DNA of 64,000 nt from an uncultured Bacteroidales bacterium. GTDB taxonomy: Bacteria > Bacteroidota > Bacteroidia > Bacteroidales > UBA932. The notes under the pieces were generated by a model, which worked only from the letters and a program-made list of their open reading frames with translations, made no database searches and was not told the origin of the DNA. Shown piece after piece: positions 33,590-41,670 of this stretch. The stretch is taken from positions 1 through 64,000 of the forward strand of contig CAMYYI010000003.1 in assembly GCA_947303465.1 (NCBI GenBank), in the 5' to 3' direction. Every line of letters starts with the position of its first letter. Position 1 is the first letter of the stretch. A program made the translations under genes and the position numbers.

Positions 33590-34634
33590 CGGGCAGTACA
33601 ATCTGTTTGTATTGGTTCTTGCGCTTCATCCAGCGCTCGCGGGCGAACTGCTGCATGTCGGTAACCGTGTCATTCTCGTCAATAATTTCCATGCCAAGAA
33701 TGGTTTCCATAATGTCTTCCAGCGTAATGATGCCCTGGAAGCAACCGTAATCATCGATTATGCAGGCAATCTGGTCCCTGGTTTTCAGGAGGCTCTCCCA
33801 AATGTCGGACACGGACGTCTCCTCATGGAAAGCGGCAATCTTGCGCTTGATGCTCTTCAGGCGCATGTCGAACTTGTCCTCGGCCAGATTCTCCAGCACG
33901 TCGTAACGCATGATGTAGCCCGTAATGAATTCGGGCGAATCGGCATATACAGGTATGCGGGAGTTGTGACTGAGCTCCTCCTGCTTGTAGAACTGCTTCA
34001 GGGTCATGCTCTCCGGCGCTATGGCCGCCACCACACGGGGGGTCATCACGTCGTACGCCTTTATGTCGTCCAGCTTCATTATGTTCTGGATGACCTTGTT
34101 CTCGGAGTCGTCCAGCACGCCCTCTTCCTCGCCAATATTGGCCATGGCGCTCACCTCCTCGCGGGAGATGGTAGTGTCGGCTTCGTCATCCGAAATGGAG
34201 CGGCGCAGCTTCTGGATAAGCCAGACCAGCGGATACATCACCACCACCAGCAGGTTCATGATCTGCGAGAGCCAGAGCAGGTCTTTCCAGTGGGAAGTGC
34301 CTATGGTCTTGGGAACTATCTCGGAGAAAACCAGTATGAGTATGGTCATGAGGACGCTGATGATGCCGAACCAGTAGTCTCCGGTAAGCATGGAGGCCTG
34401 ATGGCCGACGGCGGCGGCGCCCAGGGTGTTGGCTATGGTGTTGAGCGAAAGTATGGCGGACAGGGGGCGGTCAGGCTCGGTCTTGAGCTTAAGGAACCTG
34501 GCAGCGTTGCGGTCTCCCTCTTCCTCCTTCATGGTAATATAAGAGATGGGCGTGGTCATCAGCACCGACTCTAGAAGCGAGCAGATGAAGGAGACGGCCA
34601 TCGTCAGAAGCAGGTATATGATTAATAAAGCCAT
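33576..34634 (-). CDS. CNNM/CBS-domain transporter-like protein (hemolysin C family)
   Basis: A 352-residue inner-membrane protein. The first ~180 residues are a DUF21/CNNM region of four membrane segments (LLESVLMTTPISYI, LSLNTIANTLGAAAVGH, LVFSEIVPKTIG with the typical Glu-x-x-Pro-Lys). A CBS pair follows (YDVMTPRVVAAI... DYGCFQGIITLEDIMETILGMEI). CNNM proteins export or sense Mg2+ or other divalent ions; the label hemolysin is historical. The usual C-terminal CorC_HlyC domain is missing, since the protein ends soon after CBS. Promoter TACTTTTG lies at 34652-34659. Confidence 0.93.
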   Translation of the reverse strand: MALLIIYLLLTMAVSFICSLLESVLMTTPISYITMKEEEGDRNAARFLKLKTEPDRPLSAILSLNTIANTLGAAAVGHQASMLTGDYWFGIISVLMTILILVFSEIVPKTIGTSHWKDLLWLSQIMNLLVVVMYPLVWLIQKLRRSISDDEADTTISREEVSAMANIGEEEGVLDDSENKVIQNIMKLDDIKAYDVMTPRVVAAIAPESMTLKQFYKQEELSHNSRIPVYADSPEFITGYIMRYDVLENLAEDKFDMRLKSIKRKIAAFHEETSVSDIWESLLKTRDQIACIIDDYGCFQGIITLEDIMETILGMEIIDENDTVTDMQQFARERWMKRKNQYKQIVLPDEED

Positions 34635-34651
34635 ATATATGTTATAGCTTA

Positions 34652-34659
34652 CAAAAGTA
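34652..34659 (-). promoter_or_regulatory. -7 box TACTTTTG for the CNNM/CBS gene
   Basis: The minus strand reads TACTTTTG, 17 nt before the ATG at 34634. Confidence 0.55.
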
Positions 34660-34696
34660 CGGATTATTCCGGTTTATTGCAAAAGCGTCCTGATAC

Positions 34697-34736
34697 ACAA
34701 ATCTCCATGGTGTCAATTTGCACCATGGAGATTTGT
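34697..34736. terminator. Perfect 16-bp inverted repeat between the XRE and CNNM genes
   Basis: ACAAATCTCCATGGTG (34697-34712) and its exact complement (34721-34736) flank an 8-nt loop. It lies in the 137-bp gap, 36 nt downstream of the XRE stop and upstream of the CNNM promoter. It is most likely a terminator for the NfeD-flotillin-XRE operon, though the following T-run on the minus strand is weak; an operator is the alternative. Confidence 0.6.
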
Positions 34737-34771
34737 ATTATATTGATAATCAATAAATTCGGAAAGCAACC

Positions 34772-34975
34772 CTATTCGGGACGATATTCCAGAATGTCGC
34801 CGGGAGTGCAGTCAAGGACGGAGCAGAGGGCGTCCAGCGTCGAGAAACGAATGGCTTTGGCCTTGCCGGTTTTGAGTATGGAGATATTGGCCGGCGAGAT
34901 GCCCACTTTCTCGGAAAGCTCCCCGGAGGACATTTTCCTCCGGGCAAGCATCACGTCTAGATTAACCACTATCAT
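34772..34975 (-). CDS. Small XRE-family DNA-binding protein
   Basis: A 67-residue Cro/CI-type helix-turn-helix protein: DVMLARRKMSSGELSEKVGIS, then PANISILKTGKAKAIRFSTL as the recognition segment, then LDALCSVLDCTPGDILEY. Nothing else is attached. This subclass (YozG-like) is often paired with a DUF2975 membrane protein; here it follows the flotillin-like gene after 3 nt, so it belongs to the NfeD-flotillin operon. It may repress that operon; that is inference. Confidence 0.9.
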   Translation of the reverse strand: MIVVNLDVMLARRKMSSGELSEKVGISPANISILKTGKAKAIRFSTLDALCSVLDCTPGDILEYRPE

Positions 34976-34978
34976 ACT

Positions 34979-36340
34979 CTACTCCTCGCTCTTCTGCTCT
35001 TCTGCTTTGGGCTCACCCTTAAGGTAGTTGGGCAGCTCCATGCCGGCCATCTTGAACAGGTCCTGGAGCGGCGGCACGGACTGCATGAGACCGGAAACGA
35101 AGTTCGCGGTAGCGGTCTTGCCGTTCTCGGAATTGCCTCCGTCCCAAACGGTTACCTTGTCGATATTGATACCCTTGACGGCCTCGACCTGAGTCTTCAC
35201 CAGCTCGGGCAGCTTGTCGGTGATCAGCATGGTGATAGCCTGAGCGGCGTCTCCGCCTGCGGCCTGCACGAGCTGACCGAAACCGGCGGCCTGCTTGCTC
35301 AGCACCTCGAAGGTACCGCGGGCCTGTGCGTCCATCTTGGCGTAGATGGCGTCGGCCTCACCCTTTGCCTTGCGGCGCAGCTGCTCGGCTTCCGCTTCGG
35401 CCTCGATGATGGCCTTCTCCTTGTCGATCTGGGCGGCCACCACGATGTTGGCCTGCTGGGTTGCCTTTTCACGTTCGGCACGGGCAAGCTCGGCGTCACG
35501 CTCGCTCTTGTACGCCTCTTCCAAAGCCTTGGCGGCCTGAACCTTTTCGGCGGCGACAGCTACGCGCTCAGCCTCTGCCTGCTTCTCGCGGCGCAGGGCA
35601 TCGGAATTGGCGATTTCTATCTTGGCGTTGTTCTCGCCCTTCACGGCGTCTGCGTCTGCAGCGGCAACGTTCACACGGGTGTCCTTGTCGGCCAGGGCCT
35701 TTCCGGTTTCACCGTAACGGTTCTGCTCTGCCACGCTCTTCTTTGCGTCGTTGATAGCCTTGGCGGCTGCCTCTTTACCGAGAGCCTCGATGTATCCGGA
35801 CTCGTCGCGTATATCGGTGACGTTCACGTTGATGAGCTTCAGACCGATCTTGCGGAGTTCAGCCTCCACGTTGGTGGAAACATTCGCGAGGAACTTGTCG
35901 CGGTCGGCGTTGATTTCCTCGATGTCCATGGTTGCGATGACCAGACGCAGCTGACCGAAGAGGATATCGGTGGCTATGTTGCGAATCTCGTCGATACCCA
36001 GGCCAAGCAGACGCTCGGCGGCGTTGGTCATGCTCTCAGACTCGGTGCTGATACCTACGGTGAAGCGGCAGGGGACGTCCACACGGATGTTCTGCTTACT
36101 CAGTGCGTTGGTAAGGTTGCACTCGATGGAAATAGGGGTGAGGTCAAGGTAAGCATAGTTCTGGAAAACGGGCCAGATGAAAGCGGCACCGCCGTGGATG
36201 CACTTGGCGGAGTTGTTCCTGCCGGTCTTACCGTAAATGACCAGAATCTTGTCTGAAGGGCACCTGCGGTATCTGCGGAGGATGGCCGCAAAGGTCACGA
36301 ACAGAACGAATACAATGATAAGAATAAGATACAGTGGCAT
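34979..36340 (-). CDS. floA: Flotillin-like SPFH-domain membrane protein
   Basis: A 453-residue protein: one N-terminal membrane segment (LYLILIIVFVLFVTFAAIL), an SPFH/band 7 domain (about 30-210; SDKILVIYGKTGRN, FIWPVFQNYAYLDLTPISIE, LRLVIATMDIEEINADRDKF), then a long Ala/Glu-rich coiled coil (about 210-345), and a flotillin-type C-terminus. The length and the long coiled coil fit the YuaG/FloT class better than the short FloA class. Flotillins form ring assemblies in membrane microdomains. The NfeD-type partner gene is 19 nt upstream, the arrangement expected for this class. Confidence 0.9.
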   Translation of the reverse strand: MPLYLILIIVFVLFVTFAAILRRYRRCPSDKILVIYGKTGRNNSAKCIHGGAAFIWPVFQNYAYLDLTPISIECNLTNALSKQNIRVDVPCRFTVGISTESESMTNAAERLLGLGIDEIRNIATDILFGQLRLVIATMDIEEINADRDKFLANVSTNVEAELRKIGLKLINVNVTDIRDESGYIEALGKEAAAKAINDAKKSVAEQNRYGETGKALADKDTRVNVAAADADAVKGENNAKIEIANSDALRREKQAEAERVAVAAEKVQAAKALEEAYKSERDAELARAEREKATQQANIVVAAQIDKEKAIIEAEAEAEQLRRKAKGEADAIYAKMDAQARGTFEVLSKQAAGFGQLVQAAGGDAAQAITMLITDKLPELVKTQVEAVKGINIDKVTVWDGGNSENGKTATANFVSGLMQSVPPLQDLFKMAGMELPNYLKGEPKAEEQKSEE

Positions 36341-36359
36341 AGTTATAAGGTGTTAAAAG

Positions 36360-36983
36360 TTATACGATAAGGGTTTCAAGGGGTTCCACCAGCAGGGTGT
36401 CGGCGCTCAGCGCTTCTACGACGCGGATTGCGGTTCCGGTGGGGAGGGCGTCACCGTCTGTCACGGCCTCGTATTCGCGGACCGCATTGTTGATGGTAAT
36501 CTGCACCTTTCCGGAGCCGGCGCGGCCGGCCGGAATGCCAAGGTAAACCTTGCCTTCGCAGCCCTCGGCAGATTTGAATACATTAATGTTTCCGGCCTGC
36601 TGCATGCTGCCGAGCCATTTGAAGAGCATCATCACCAGGAACACCAGGGCGATGCCTATGACGATGGAGACTATCAGCAGCAGGGAGTTGGACTCGATGC
36701 TGTTGCGCAGCAGGATGGCGGACCATCCGAAGCCAAGGAAGAAGTTAACGAAGTTGCGGAAAGTCAGCAGGCCCATGCCGGTGCTGTGCTCGGCAGCCTG
36801 TGCTGCATCTGCGGCAACGGAGTCGAAGTCACCGGATGCGTCCACATCCATGTCAAGGTCACCTCCGGAGTCCGCACCAATGAAGGTAAGGATGCTCTGG
36901 ATAATGAAAATCAGTGACGCAGAGAGCGTAATGGCCCACAGGACCTTCATTACAACGCTCAGGGAATTCCACCATTCAATCAT
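36360..36983 (-). CDS. NfeD-like membrane partner of the flotillin
   Basis: A 207-residue protein with a first membrane segment (VLWAITLSASLIFIIQSILTFI), an acidic loop rich in Asp (residues about 38-60), two further membrane segments (FVNFFLGFGWSAILL, LLLIVSIVIGIALVFLVMMLF) and a C-terminal OB-fold-like domain (GCEGKVYLGIPAGRAGSGKVQ, in which GxxG turns are typical of NfeD). Proteins of this type are nearly always encoded beside flotillins and probably help place them in the membrane. First gene of the operon; promoter at 37016-37023. Confidence 0.85.
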   Translation of the reverse strand: MIEWWNSLSVVMKVLWAITLSASLIFIIQSILTFIGADSGGDLDMDVDASGDFDSVAADAAQAAEHSTGMGLLTFRNFVNFFLGFGWSAILLRNSIESNSLLLIVSIVIGIALVFLVMMLFKWLGSMQQAGNINVFKSAEGCEGKVYLGIPAGRAGSGKVQITINNAVREYEAVTDGDALPTGTAIRVVEALSADTLLVEPLETLIV

Positions 36984-37307
36984 AGTTAAAATATTGTTAG
37001 TCGGTTTATTTTTCGCAAATATAATAATTATTTATTGAAAAACAATATTTTTAGATATTTTTTGCGTTATTTGGCGGGACGCTTGTCTGAGGAGCATCCT
37101 TGCCGGATTCCGTGTGTATGGGAGTGCGCTAACCTGGACCCTCAGTAGCGATTTTGCGGCGTGAATTGATTGTGCCGAATAAACCACTGATTACTAACGC
37201 TCTACACAAAATCGATTATGTCGTTCTACATAATCGGTTTTACGCAACTTGTTTGTAGACACGTTGTTACAGGCCAACCGGGTCATCGTACTACGACCCG
37301 GGGCCGG
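36984..37307. other. 324-bp gene-free gap with folded repeats
   Basis: No credible ORF. The left end is AT-rich and holds the NfeD promoter. The right end is strongly structured: an inverted repeat at 37208-37221 and 37228-37241 (13 of 14 bases paired, 6-nt loop) is enclosed by TCTACA/TGTAGA (37201-37206 and 37253-37258), and a second hairpin CCGGGTC/GACCCGG stands at 37278-37301 just past the yidD stop, probably its terminator. The middle 100 bp show nothing I recognise. Confidence 0.6.
37016..37023 (-). promoter_or_regulatory. -7 box TATATTTG for the NfeD-flotillin operon
   Basis: The minus strand reads TATATTTG, 32 nt before the ATG at 36983, within an AT-rich region. Confidence 0.55.
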
Positions 37308-37547
37308 TTACGGTACCGGGTCATAGCCGGAGCCGCCGAAGGGATGGCAGCGAAGTATCCGCTTCAGCGACAGCCAGAATCCTTTAAGCGGACCGTACTT
37401 GCGGAACGCCTCAAGGGCATACTGTGAGCAGGTGGGAGTGAAACGGCAACTGTTAGGCAGATAAGGGGAGATGCAGTGCCGGTAGAACTGTATCAGCAAG
37501 ATGAACGGTGCGTTAAACACCTTCTTGACCAGCTCTGCGGCACTCAT
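37308..37547 (-). CDS. yidD: Membrane protein insertion efficiency factor YidD
   Basis: A 79-residue protein with the full family signature: [22 protein letters not shown] (in two parts), [16 protein letters not shown], and the end [17 protein letters not shown]. The three Cys residues are conserved. YidD is peripheral to the inner membrane and helps YidC insert proteins. It overlaps rnpA by 4 nt, the normal gene order. Confidence 0.97.
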   Translation of the reverse strand: MSAAELVKKVFNAPFILLIQFYRHCISPYLPNSCRFTPTCSQYALEAFRKYGPLKGFWLSLKRILRCHPFGGSGYDPVP

Positions 37548-37891
37548 TTTCCTAACTTGTTGAGCACCGCCGCGACTTCTTCCCGTATGACTGAGAAGTC
37601 GGCTATCTCTGCAGAATTATAAACAAAGAGAATATCGTGTCCCGTAACCGGCAGCAACTCTTTCTGCAACCTGTACGCCTCGCGCATACGACGTTTAAGC
37701 AGATTTCGCTTTACCGCACGCTTGAAAAGCCGTTTAGGGACCGACACCATCACGCGGTTGAGTCCGCTTCCGGTATCACTCAGGCAACAACAGCGGAGGT
37801 GGGGCGTATGATCCCACCTTCCCTTGCCCGTAAGAGCGGCTATAGCCGTCTTGCCGGACAGTCTCTCTTCCTTTGGAAGCGTTGCCGTCAA
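37544..37891 (-). CDS. rnpA: Ribonuclease P protein component
   Basis: A 115-residue basic protein that assists the RNase P RNA in trimming the 5' ends of tRNAs. It has the N-terminal [20 protein letters not shown] and the RNR motif region [17 protein letters not shown]. It lies between hemD (1-nt gap) and yidD (4-nt overlap). No rpmH is present upstream, which is normal for this Bacteroidota arrangement. Confidence 0.95.
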   Translation of the reverse strand: MTATLPKEERLSGKTAIAALTGKGRWDHTPHLRCCCLSDTGSGLNRVMVSVPKRLFKRAVKRNLLKRRMREAYRLQKELLPVTGHDILFVYNSAEIADFSVIREEVAAVLNKLGK

Positions 37892-37892
37892 A

Positions 37893-38624
37893 CTATTTGG
37901 AACTCAAAAAAACGTCTATTGCCTTAGCCGCCGACTGAATCTCCGGGGTGGGGCCCTCAACTGCCGGTGTCAGGCCTTCCTGCTTCAGGGCCGCCGCAAT
38001 GCCGCGACCATAAGAGATAAGGGCAACACCACTCAGGTCGAACTGCGGGAAACACGCACGTAACGACTTGAGGTCGAACGGATTATAGAGCACCATGGCA
38101 CCGTAATCCTCCGGCTTGATACCGGAAAGGTCCTGGGTAACAGACTTAACCATGACGGATACGGTGACATCCAGGCCGGCCTTAGCGAACAAATCGGCCA
38201 CCGGAGGGTTGCAGGACTCGGCGGAAGTGGTAACAAGGAACTTCTCCCCCTTGTGCTTAGGGCCTATAAGGGCCGCCACGGACTGGGGAGTACCGTCGCC
38301 GAAGAATATCTTGCGCTTGCGATACACCACATGTTTCTGCAGATACAGCGCCACCAGCTCGGTGGTGCAGAAATACTTCATGGTCTCAGGCACCTTGAAA
38401 CGCATTTCTTCGCAAAGCTTGAAGTATGCGTCTATCGCGTGACGTGAGGAAAAAACTATTGCGGTATAATCCGGAAGGTTAATTCTCTGTCTGCGAAACT
38501 CCTTGGCGGAAAGAGGTTCTATCAAGAAAAAGGGATGGAACTCCAGAGAGGCCCCGTATTTTTCTTCCAAAGCCTTGTAAGCGTTTAAATTGGAAGGAGT
38601 TTTTTGCGAAATCAGTATCCTCAT
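37893..38624 (-). CDS. hemD: Uroporphyrinogen-III synthase
   Basis: A 243-residue protein; the start at 38624 (MRILISQKTPSN) overlaps the DUF4271 stop by 3 nt and excludes an unlikely upstream extension. The fold pattern fits HemD: FFLIEPLSAKEFRRQRINLPDYTAIVF (two parts), FSSRHAIDAYF, FCTTELVALYLQKH, and a C-terminal SYGRGIAAALKQEGLTP. HemD closes the linear tetrapyrrole into uroporphyrinogen III. Sequence is poorly conserved across bacteria; genes in this position in Bacteroidales are annotated this way. Its job in haem or corrin synthesis depends on genes not in the window. Confidence 0.82.
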   Translation of the reverse strand: MRILISQKTPSNLNAYKALEEKYGASLEFHPFFLIEPLSAKEFRRQRINLPDYTAIVFSSRHAIDAYFKLCEEMRFKVPETMKYFCTTELVALYLQKHVVYRKRKIFFGDGTPQSVAALIGPKHKGEKFLVTTSAESCNPPVADLFAKAGLDVTVSVMVKSVTQDLSGIKPEDYGAMVLYNPFDLKSLRACFPQFDLSGVALISYGRGIAAALKQEGLTPAVEGPTPEIQSAAKAIDVFLSSK

Positions 38625-39325
38625 ATAATGCACACGAAACCCAAAATGCCAAGCGGCAGAATTTCGAGGGCGCAAAGATACAAAATTGTTGCCAAAATAG
38701 AACAATGGGATGCAAATATTTGTCTTATACGCTCCAGATAGAGCGCCGTAAACATCCCAGTTTCAATAAGAAGCACAATCCGGATACTATTGTCCGCAAC
38801 GCCGAATGCCATCAAGAGCAAAACGCTTACAAGCATCAGCGAACTGAGTAAAATCTGATAATTATACACACTGTGCCTGAGGCATGTGGCATATTCGCTG
38901 ATGCGGCTTCGGAAAGGCGTGGCAAGGTAAAAGAGCCAGCGAAGAAGCAAATAAGAACCTATTGCCCCCACAGCAAATAAAAGCCGCCAGTCCACAGGAA
39001 GCGACGCCCTCAGGCTGGAATAGGGCAGCATCCACCTGTCTGCAATAAGGCAAAGCACCATAGACATTGCCAGGGCTACGGTATTGCGTGTCACGGCAAC
39101 GCTGACGCTATGCTCGAGCTCCAGATTCCCTTTCCATCTGGAGACACATCTTAGCAGGTGCGGGAAAAGCCTTATCAGGTCTGAGAACTCTACCAGAAAC
39201 AGAATCAGGGTAACGATAACGGCTATCCTGTTCACAATGGAGTCGCCCCACGCAAGGCTTACAGCCTCATGCGGAACGGGTACTGTCGGCATATCCAGCC
39301 GGCCTCCATTGAACAGATCCGGCAT
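38621..39325 (-). CDS. DUF4271 membrane protein
   Basis: A 234-residue protein with about seven hydrophobic segments (IVTLILFLVEFSDLI, TVALAMSMVLCLI, LLFAVGAIGSYLLLRWLFYL, YQILLSSLMLVSVLLLMAF, LLIETGMFTALYL, ILYLCALEILPLGILGF). It fits the DUF4271 family that precedes hemD in Bacteroidota. Function unknown. It overlaps SUI1 by 1 nt and hemD by 3-4 nt. Confidence 0.8.
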   Translation of the reverse strand: MPDLFNGGRLDMPTVPVPHEAVSLAWGDSIVNRIAVIVTLILFLVEFSDLIRLFPHLLRCVSRWKGNLELEHSVSVAVTRNTVALAMSMVLCLIADRWMLPYSSLRASLPVDWRLLFAVGAIGSYLLLRWLFYLATPFRSRISEYATCLRHSVYNYQILLSSLMLVSVLLLMAFGVADNSIRIVLLIETGMFTALYLERIRQIFASHCSILATILYLCALEILPLGILGFVCII

Positions 39326-39669
39326 CAGTTCCCTCGCTTTGCATTATAACCCATAGACTGCAGCAGGGCCGTCACCTTGTCGCGCAGGTCCCCCTGAACG
39401 GTAATTTCCCCGTCTTTGGCAGTGCCGCCCACCCCGCATTTGGTCTTCAGCGTCTTGGCCAGGGCAGCCAGGTCGTCGGAGCGGCCTACAAACCCCTCTA
39501 CCAGAGTAACCTGCTTGCCGGCACGCTGCCTGCGGTCTATACGTACAATCAGCCGCTGCTTGCCGGGAGGAAGGGTATCGGCCTCCACCGCCTCTTCCTG
39601 ACGGTATTGAAAATCGGGATTCGTGGAATAAACCACCCCGAGGCGAGATTTCCAGTCGTTGTCTGCCAT
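39325..39669 (-). CDS. yciH: SUI1/eIF1-like translation factor (YciH type)
   Basis: A 114-residue protein; the start at 39669 (MADNDWKSR) is preferred over an ATG two codons earlier. It has LGVVYSTNPDFQY, then LIVRIDRRQRAGKQVTLVEGFVG (two parts), LAKTLKTKCGVGGTAKDGEI and IQGD-like VQGDLRDKVTALLQSMGY, which is the SUI1 fold. Bacterial members bind the 30S subunit and may adjust start-codon choice. It follows the Omp28 lipoprotein after 2 nt. Confidence 0.94.
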   Translation of the reverse strand: MADNDWKSRLGVVYSTNPDFQYRQEEAVEADTLPPGKQRLIVRIDRRQRAGKQVTLVEGFVGRSDDLAALAKTLKTKCGVGGTAKDGEITVQGDLRDKVTALLQSMGYNAKRGN

Positions 39670-39671
39670 GA

Positions 39672-41537
39672 TCATTGGACCTCAGGCTCTACAGAAGCTC
39701 CGAGCTGTGCCACGCGGCAATTGTCTATATAATAATCGCCGTAATTGCCGTCTTGTAGCGCAGCCTGGAAGCCGAACTGCCTCTGGACATAAACCAAGAG
39801 TTTCATTTTGCTGATGTCGTAGCCATCCGGCACGCTTGTGGTAAAATTGAAAGTTGAGATATGATTCGGCTCGGAAACACTGAACTTGTCGCCGGTTGCG
39901 GTTCCGTTTACCAGCACTCTCGCAATATTGTCATGCTGGTAGTCCTGGTGTGCGCCATTCTCGAAGTCTGCCTGATAACCTACAATGCCGTCTTCCAAGA
40001 GAAGGACGGTCAACTTGTACTCGCCGGGCTCTGCCACAAACACTTTCACCTCAGATTCTACCGAACGCCCTTTTACCGTGGAGCTTATGCCCGCCGATGT
40101 AACGGAGGGGTATAATTCTTCCGTTTCTGCCACGACCTTCTGAATCAGTGACGAGGCGTAAGACTGGCTGTAATTCTGAATCAACCTCCTGCCGTCAACG
40201 ATACCGGTAGGGTACCCGCCCACCTCATACTGAGAGCACAGTATGCCGGTTTTTGCAAAAGGAAGATCACTGCTGCTTGCATGGAAATTAACTATTGTGA
40301 ATTTATCCCCAAGTACCTCCTTGGCCATTGCGAAAGAGCCGTTCATCCTGGGGCACCATCCGCACCATGTCGCCGTAAAGCGCATGCCGAGGGAATGATG
40401 TGCGACGGTCTTAAGGTTGGCGCCCGAGGCCTGCGTTATCGTTACAGGATAGCAATTGGACTCGTCGCATACTGTTATCACGCCCACGCGCTCGGCTCCG
40501 GGGTTGGCCTCAACCTTGAAATTGTAGTCATACTTGCCGATGTCCACTGGCTTAACGCTCATTTCACTTATCCAATCGCAGGAACTGGCATCTACATGAT
40601 ACTCTCCAAGATAATCTACGCTTATCGACATGGTGCCTCCGCGAGCCCCAAGGGAGACGACGTCAGGAGAGAAAGATAGCGGACTCTTATTGTAGGTGTA
40701 TCCTTCGTCGGCATTCATGAGCGTCATGAATTTAGCTCGCGAAATGGTCACAGGCTTGTCCACATTGCGGAACAGTGCCGCGCCGTCAGTCTTTAACAGA
40801 ACCAGGGTGAAGCCACTGGTGTGCTCCCCGGGCATGGATACAAAATAGTACGCCTCTCCGGGCACAAAAGTACCGCCCTCCGGAGTAAGGTACAATGTGC
40901 TGGTTGTGCCAGCATAATCAACGACATTTGCTGTGCCATCCTTATATTGGATAAGCATCTCTTCTGCAGCAAAAGGCGTTTTGGTATTAGATACCAATAT
41001 GGCTTTGCTGACACCGCTCTGAGTCACCGAGAACTTGATTCCGCCCAAGGGATGGGAAAAGGCCAGGTTTTGCGTAGATGTGCGGGCAACCGCTACGTAC
41101 AGGTTGTTCGGGAACGTGCCGGCAACACCTTTCTGTTCTTCTGCAAGACCAGTGACGATATAGTCGGACTGATACAGGTAGGCATCGCTTGAATACGGAT
41201 AAAGCCCCCAGTATGTGCCGACTGATGAGTACAGGGTGCCGGCGAACACAGCCGTTGGCTGCGGCTTATTATTGAGAGAATAGAAAGTATAGCCACCGTA
41301 CGAACTATATCCGGCCGGAAGAATCCCAATCTTCTCACCTACGTCCCAATATACCTTGCCATCAGGCTGGCGTATTGTCCGGGTTTCGGGCGTCCAGTCG
41401 TTGCAGGAGGCAGTGAACGTCATTTCCTGCATTTCGGGGTCCTGAACCTCGATGTAGGGTTTTTCTATAAGCTCCTGGCTGCAGGCAGAGACAAGGATGG
41501 CAAGTACTGCCGTTCCAAACAGTTGTTTTGTCTTCAT
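39672..41537 (-). CDS. Omp28-type thioredoxin lipoprotein with fimbrillin-like N-terminus
   Basis: A 621-residue lipoprotein (signal ending LVSAC). Residues about 35-290 are fimbrillin-like (TFTASCNDWTPETRT, VYWDVGEKIGILP, WGLYPYSSDAY). A BACON-like domain follows (SFSPDVVSLGARGGTMSISV to YPVTITQAS, about 300-375). The C-terminal ~240 residues match the Omp28 family, with a thioredoxin-type motif in MRFTATWCGWCPRMN, GYPTGIVDGRRL near the cis-Pro position, and YYIDNCRVAQLG at the end. It is a paralogue of the C-terminus of the 44539-47556 protein. AGGAGG is 8 nt before the ATG. Probably a surface or periplasm-facing redox lipoprotein. Confidence 0.82.
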   Translation of the reverse strand: MKTKQLFGTAVLAILVSACSQELIEKPYIEVQDPEMQEMTFTASCNDWTPETRTIRQPDGKVYWDVGEKIGILPAGYSSYGGYTFYSLNNKPQPTAVFAGTLYSSVGTYWGLYPYSSDAYLYQSDYIVTGLAEEQKGVAGTFPNNLYVAVARTSTQNLAFSHPLGGIKFSVTQSGVSKAILVSNTKTPFAAEEMLIQYKDGTANVVDYAGTTSTLYLTPEGGTFVPGEAYYFVSMPGEHTSGFTLVLLKTDGAALFRNVDKPVTISRAKFMTLMNADEGYTYNKSPLSFSPDVVSLGARGGTMSISVDYLGEYHVDASSCDWISEMSVKPVDIGKYDYNFKVEANPGAERVGVITVCDESNCYPVTITQASGANLKTVAHHSLGMRFTATWCGWCPRMNGSFAMAKEVLGDKFTIVNFHASSSDLPFAKTGILCSQYEVGGYPTGIVDGRRLIQNYSQSYASSLIQKVVAETEELYPSVTSAGISSTVKGRSVESEVKVFVAEPGEYKLTVLLLEDGIVGYQADFENGAHQDYQHDNIARVLVNGTATGDKFSVSEPNHISTFNFTTSVPDGYDISKMKLLVYVQRQFGFQAALQDGNYGDYYIDNCRVAQLGASVEPEVQ

Positions 41538-41549
41538 AGCGTTGTCCTC

Positions 41550-41669
41550 CTAATAAATCGATTCATCTACAGTGTCCTCGAGACCGCCGGCGAACGACTC
41601 GCACAACAGTTGCTCCATCATCATGTGCTCGACATAGATTTCCGGAGACTTGTAAACCAGTGTTTTCAT
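41550..41669 (-). CDS. Small peptide B (39 aa) upstream of the Omp28 lipoprotein
   Basis: A 40-codon ORF starting at 41669, one nt after the stop of the thioredoxin lipoprotein gene (TAATATG), and ending 12 nt before the Omp28 lipoprotein ATG. It opens MKTLVYKSPE, has MMMEQLLCES (LLC at 21-23), a Gly-Gly at 28-29 and an acidic tail. No signal peptide. The tight spacing on both sides argues that it is translated. It resembles peptide A (29328-29474): same 12-nt gap to its lipoprotein and similar pattern. Confidence 0.65.
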   Translation of the reverse strand: MKTLVYKSPEIYVEHMMMEQLLCESFAGGLEDTVDESIY

Positions 41670-41670
41670 A

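Noticed and set aside
38624..38705. Longer N-terminus for HemD starting at 38705
   Set aside because: MRILISQK at 38624 matches the family start and overlaps the previous stop as ATGA, typical for this operon.
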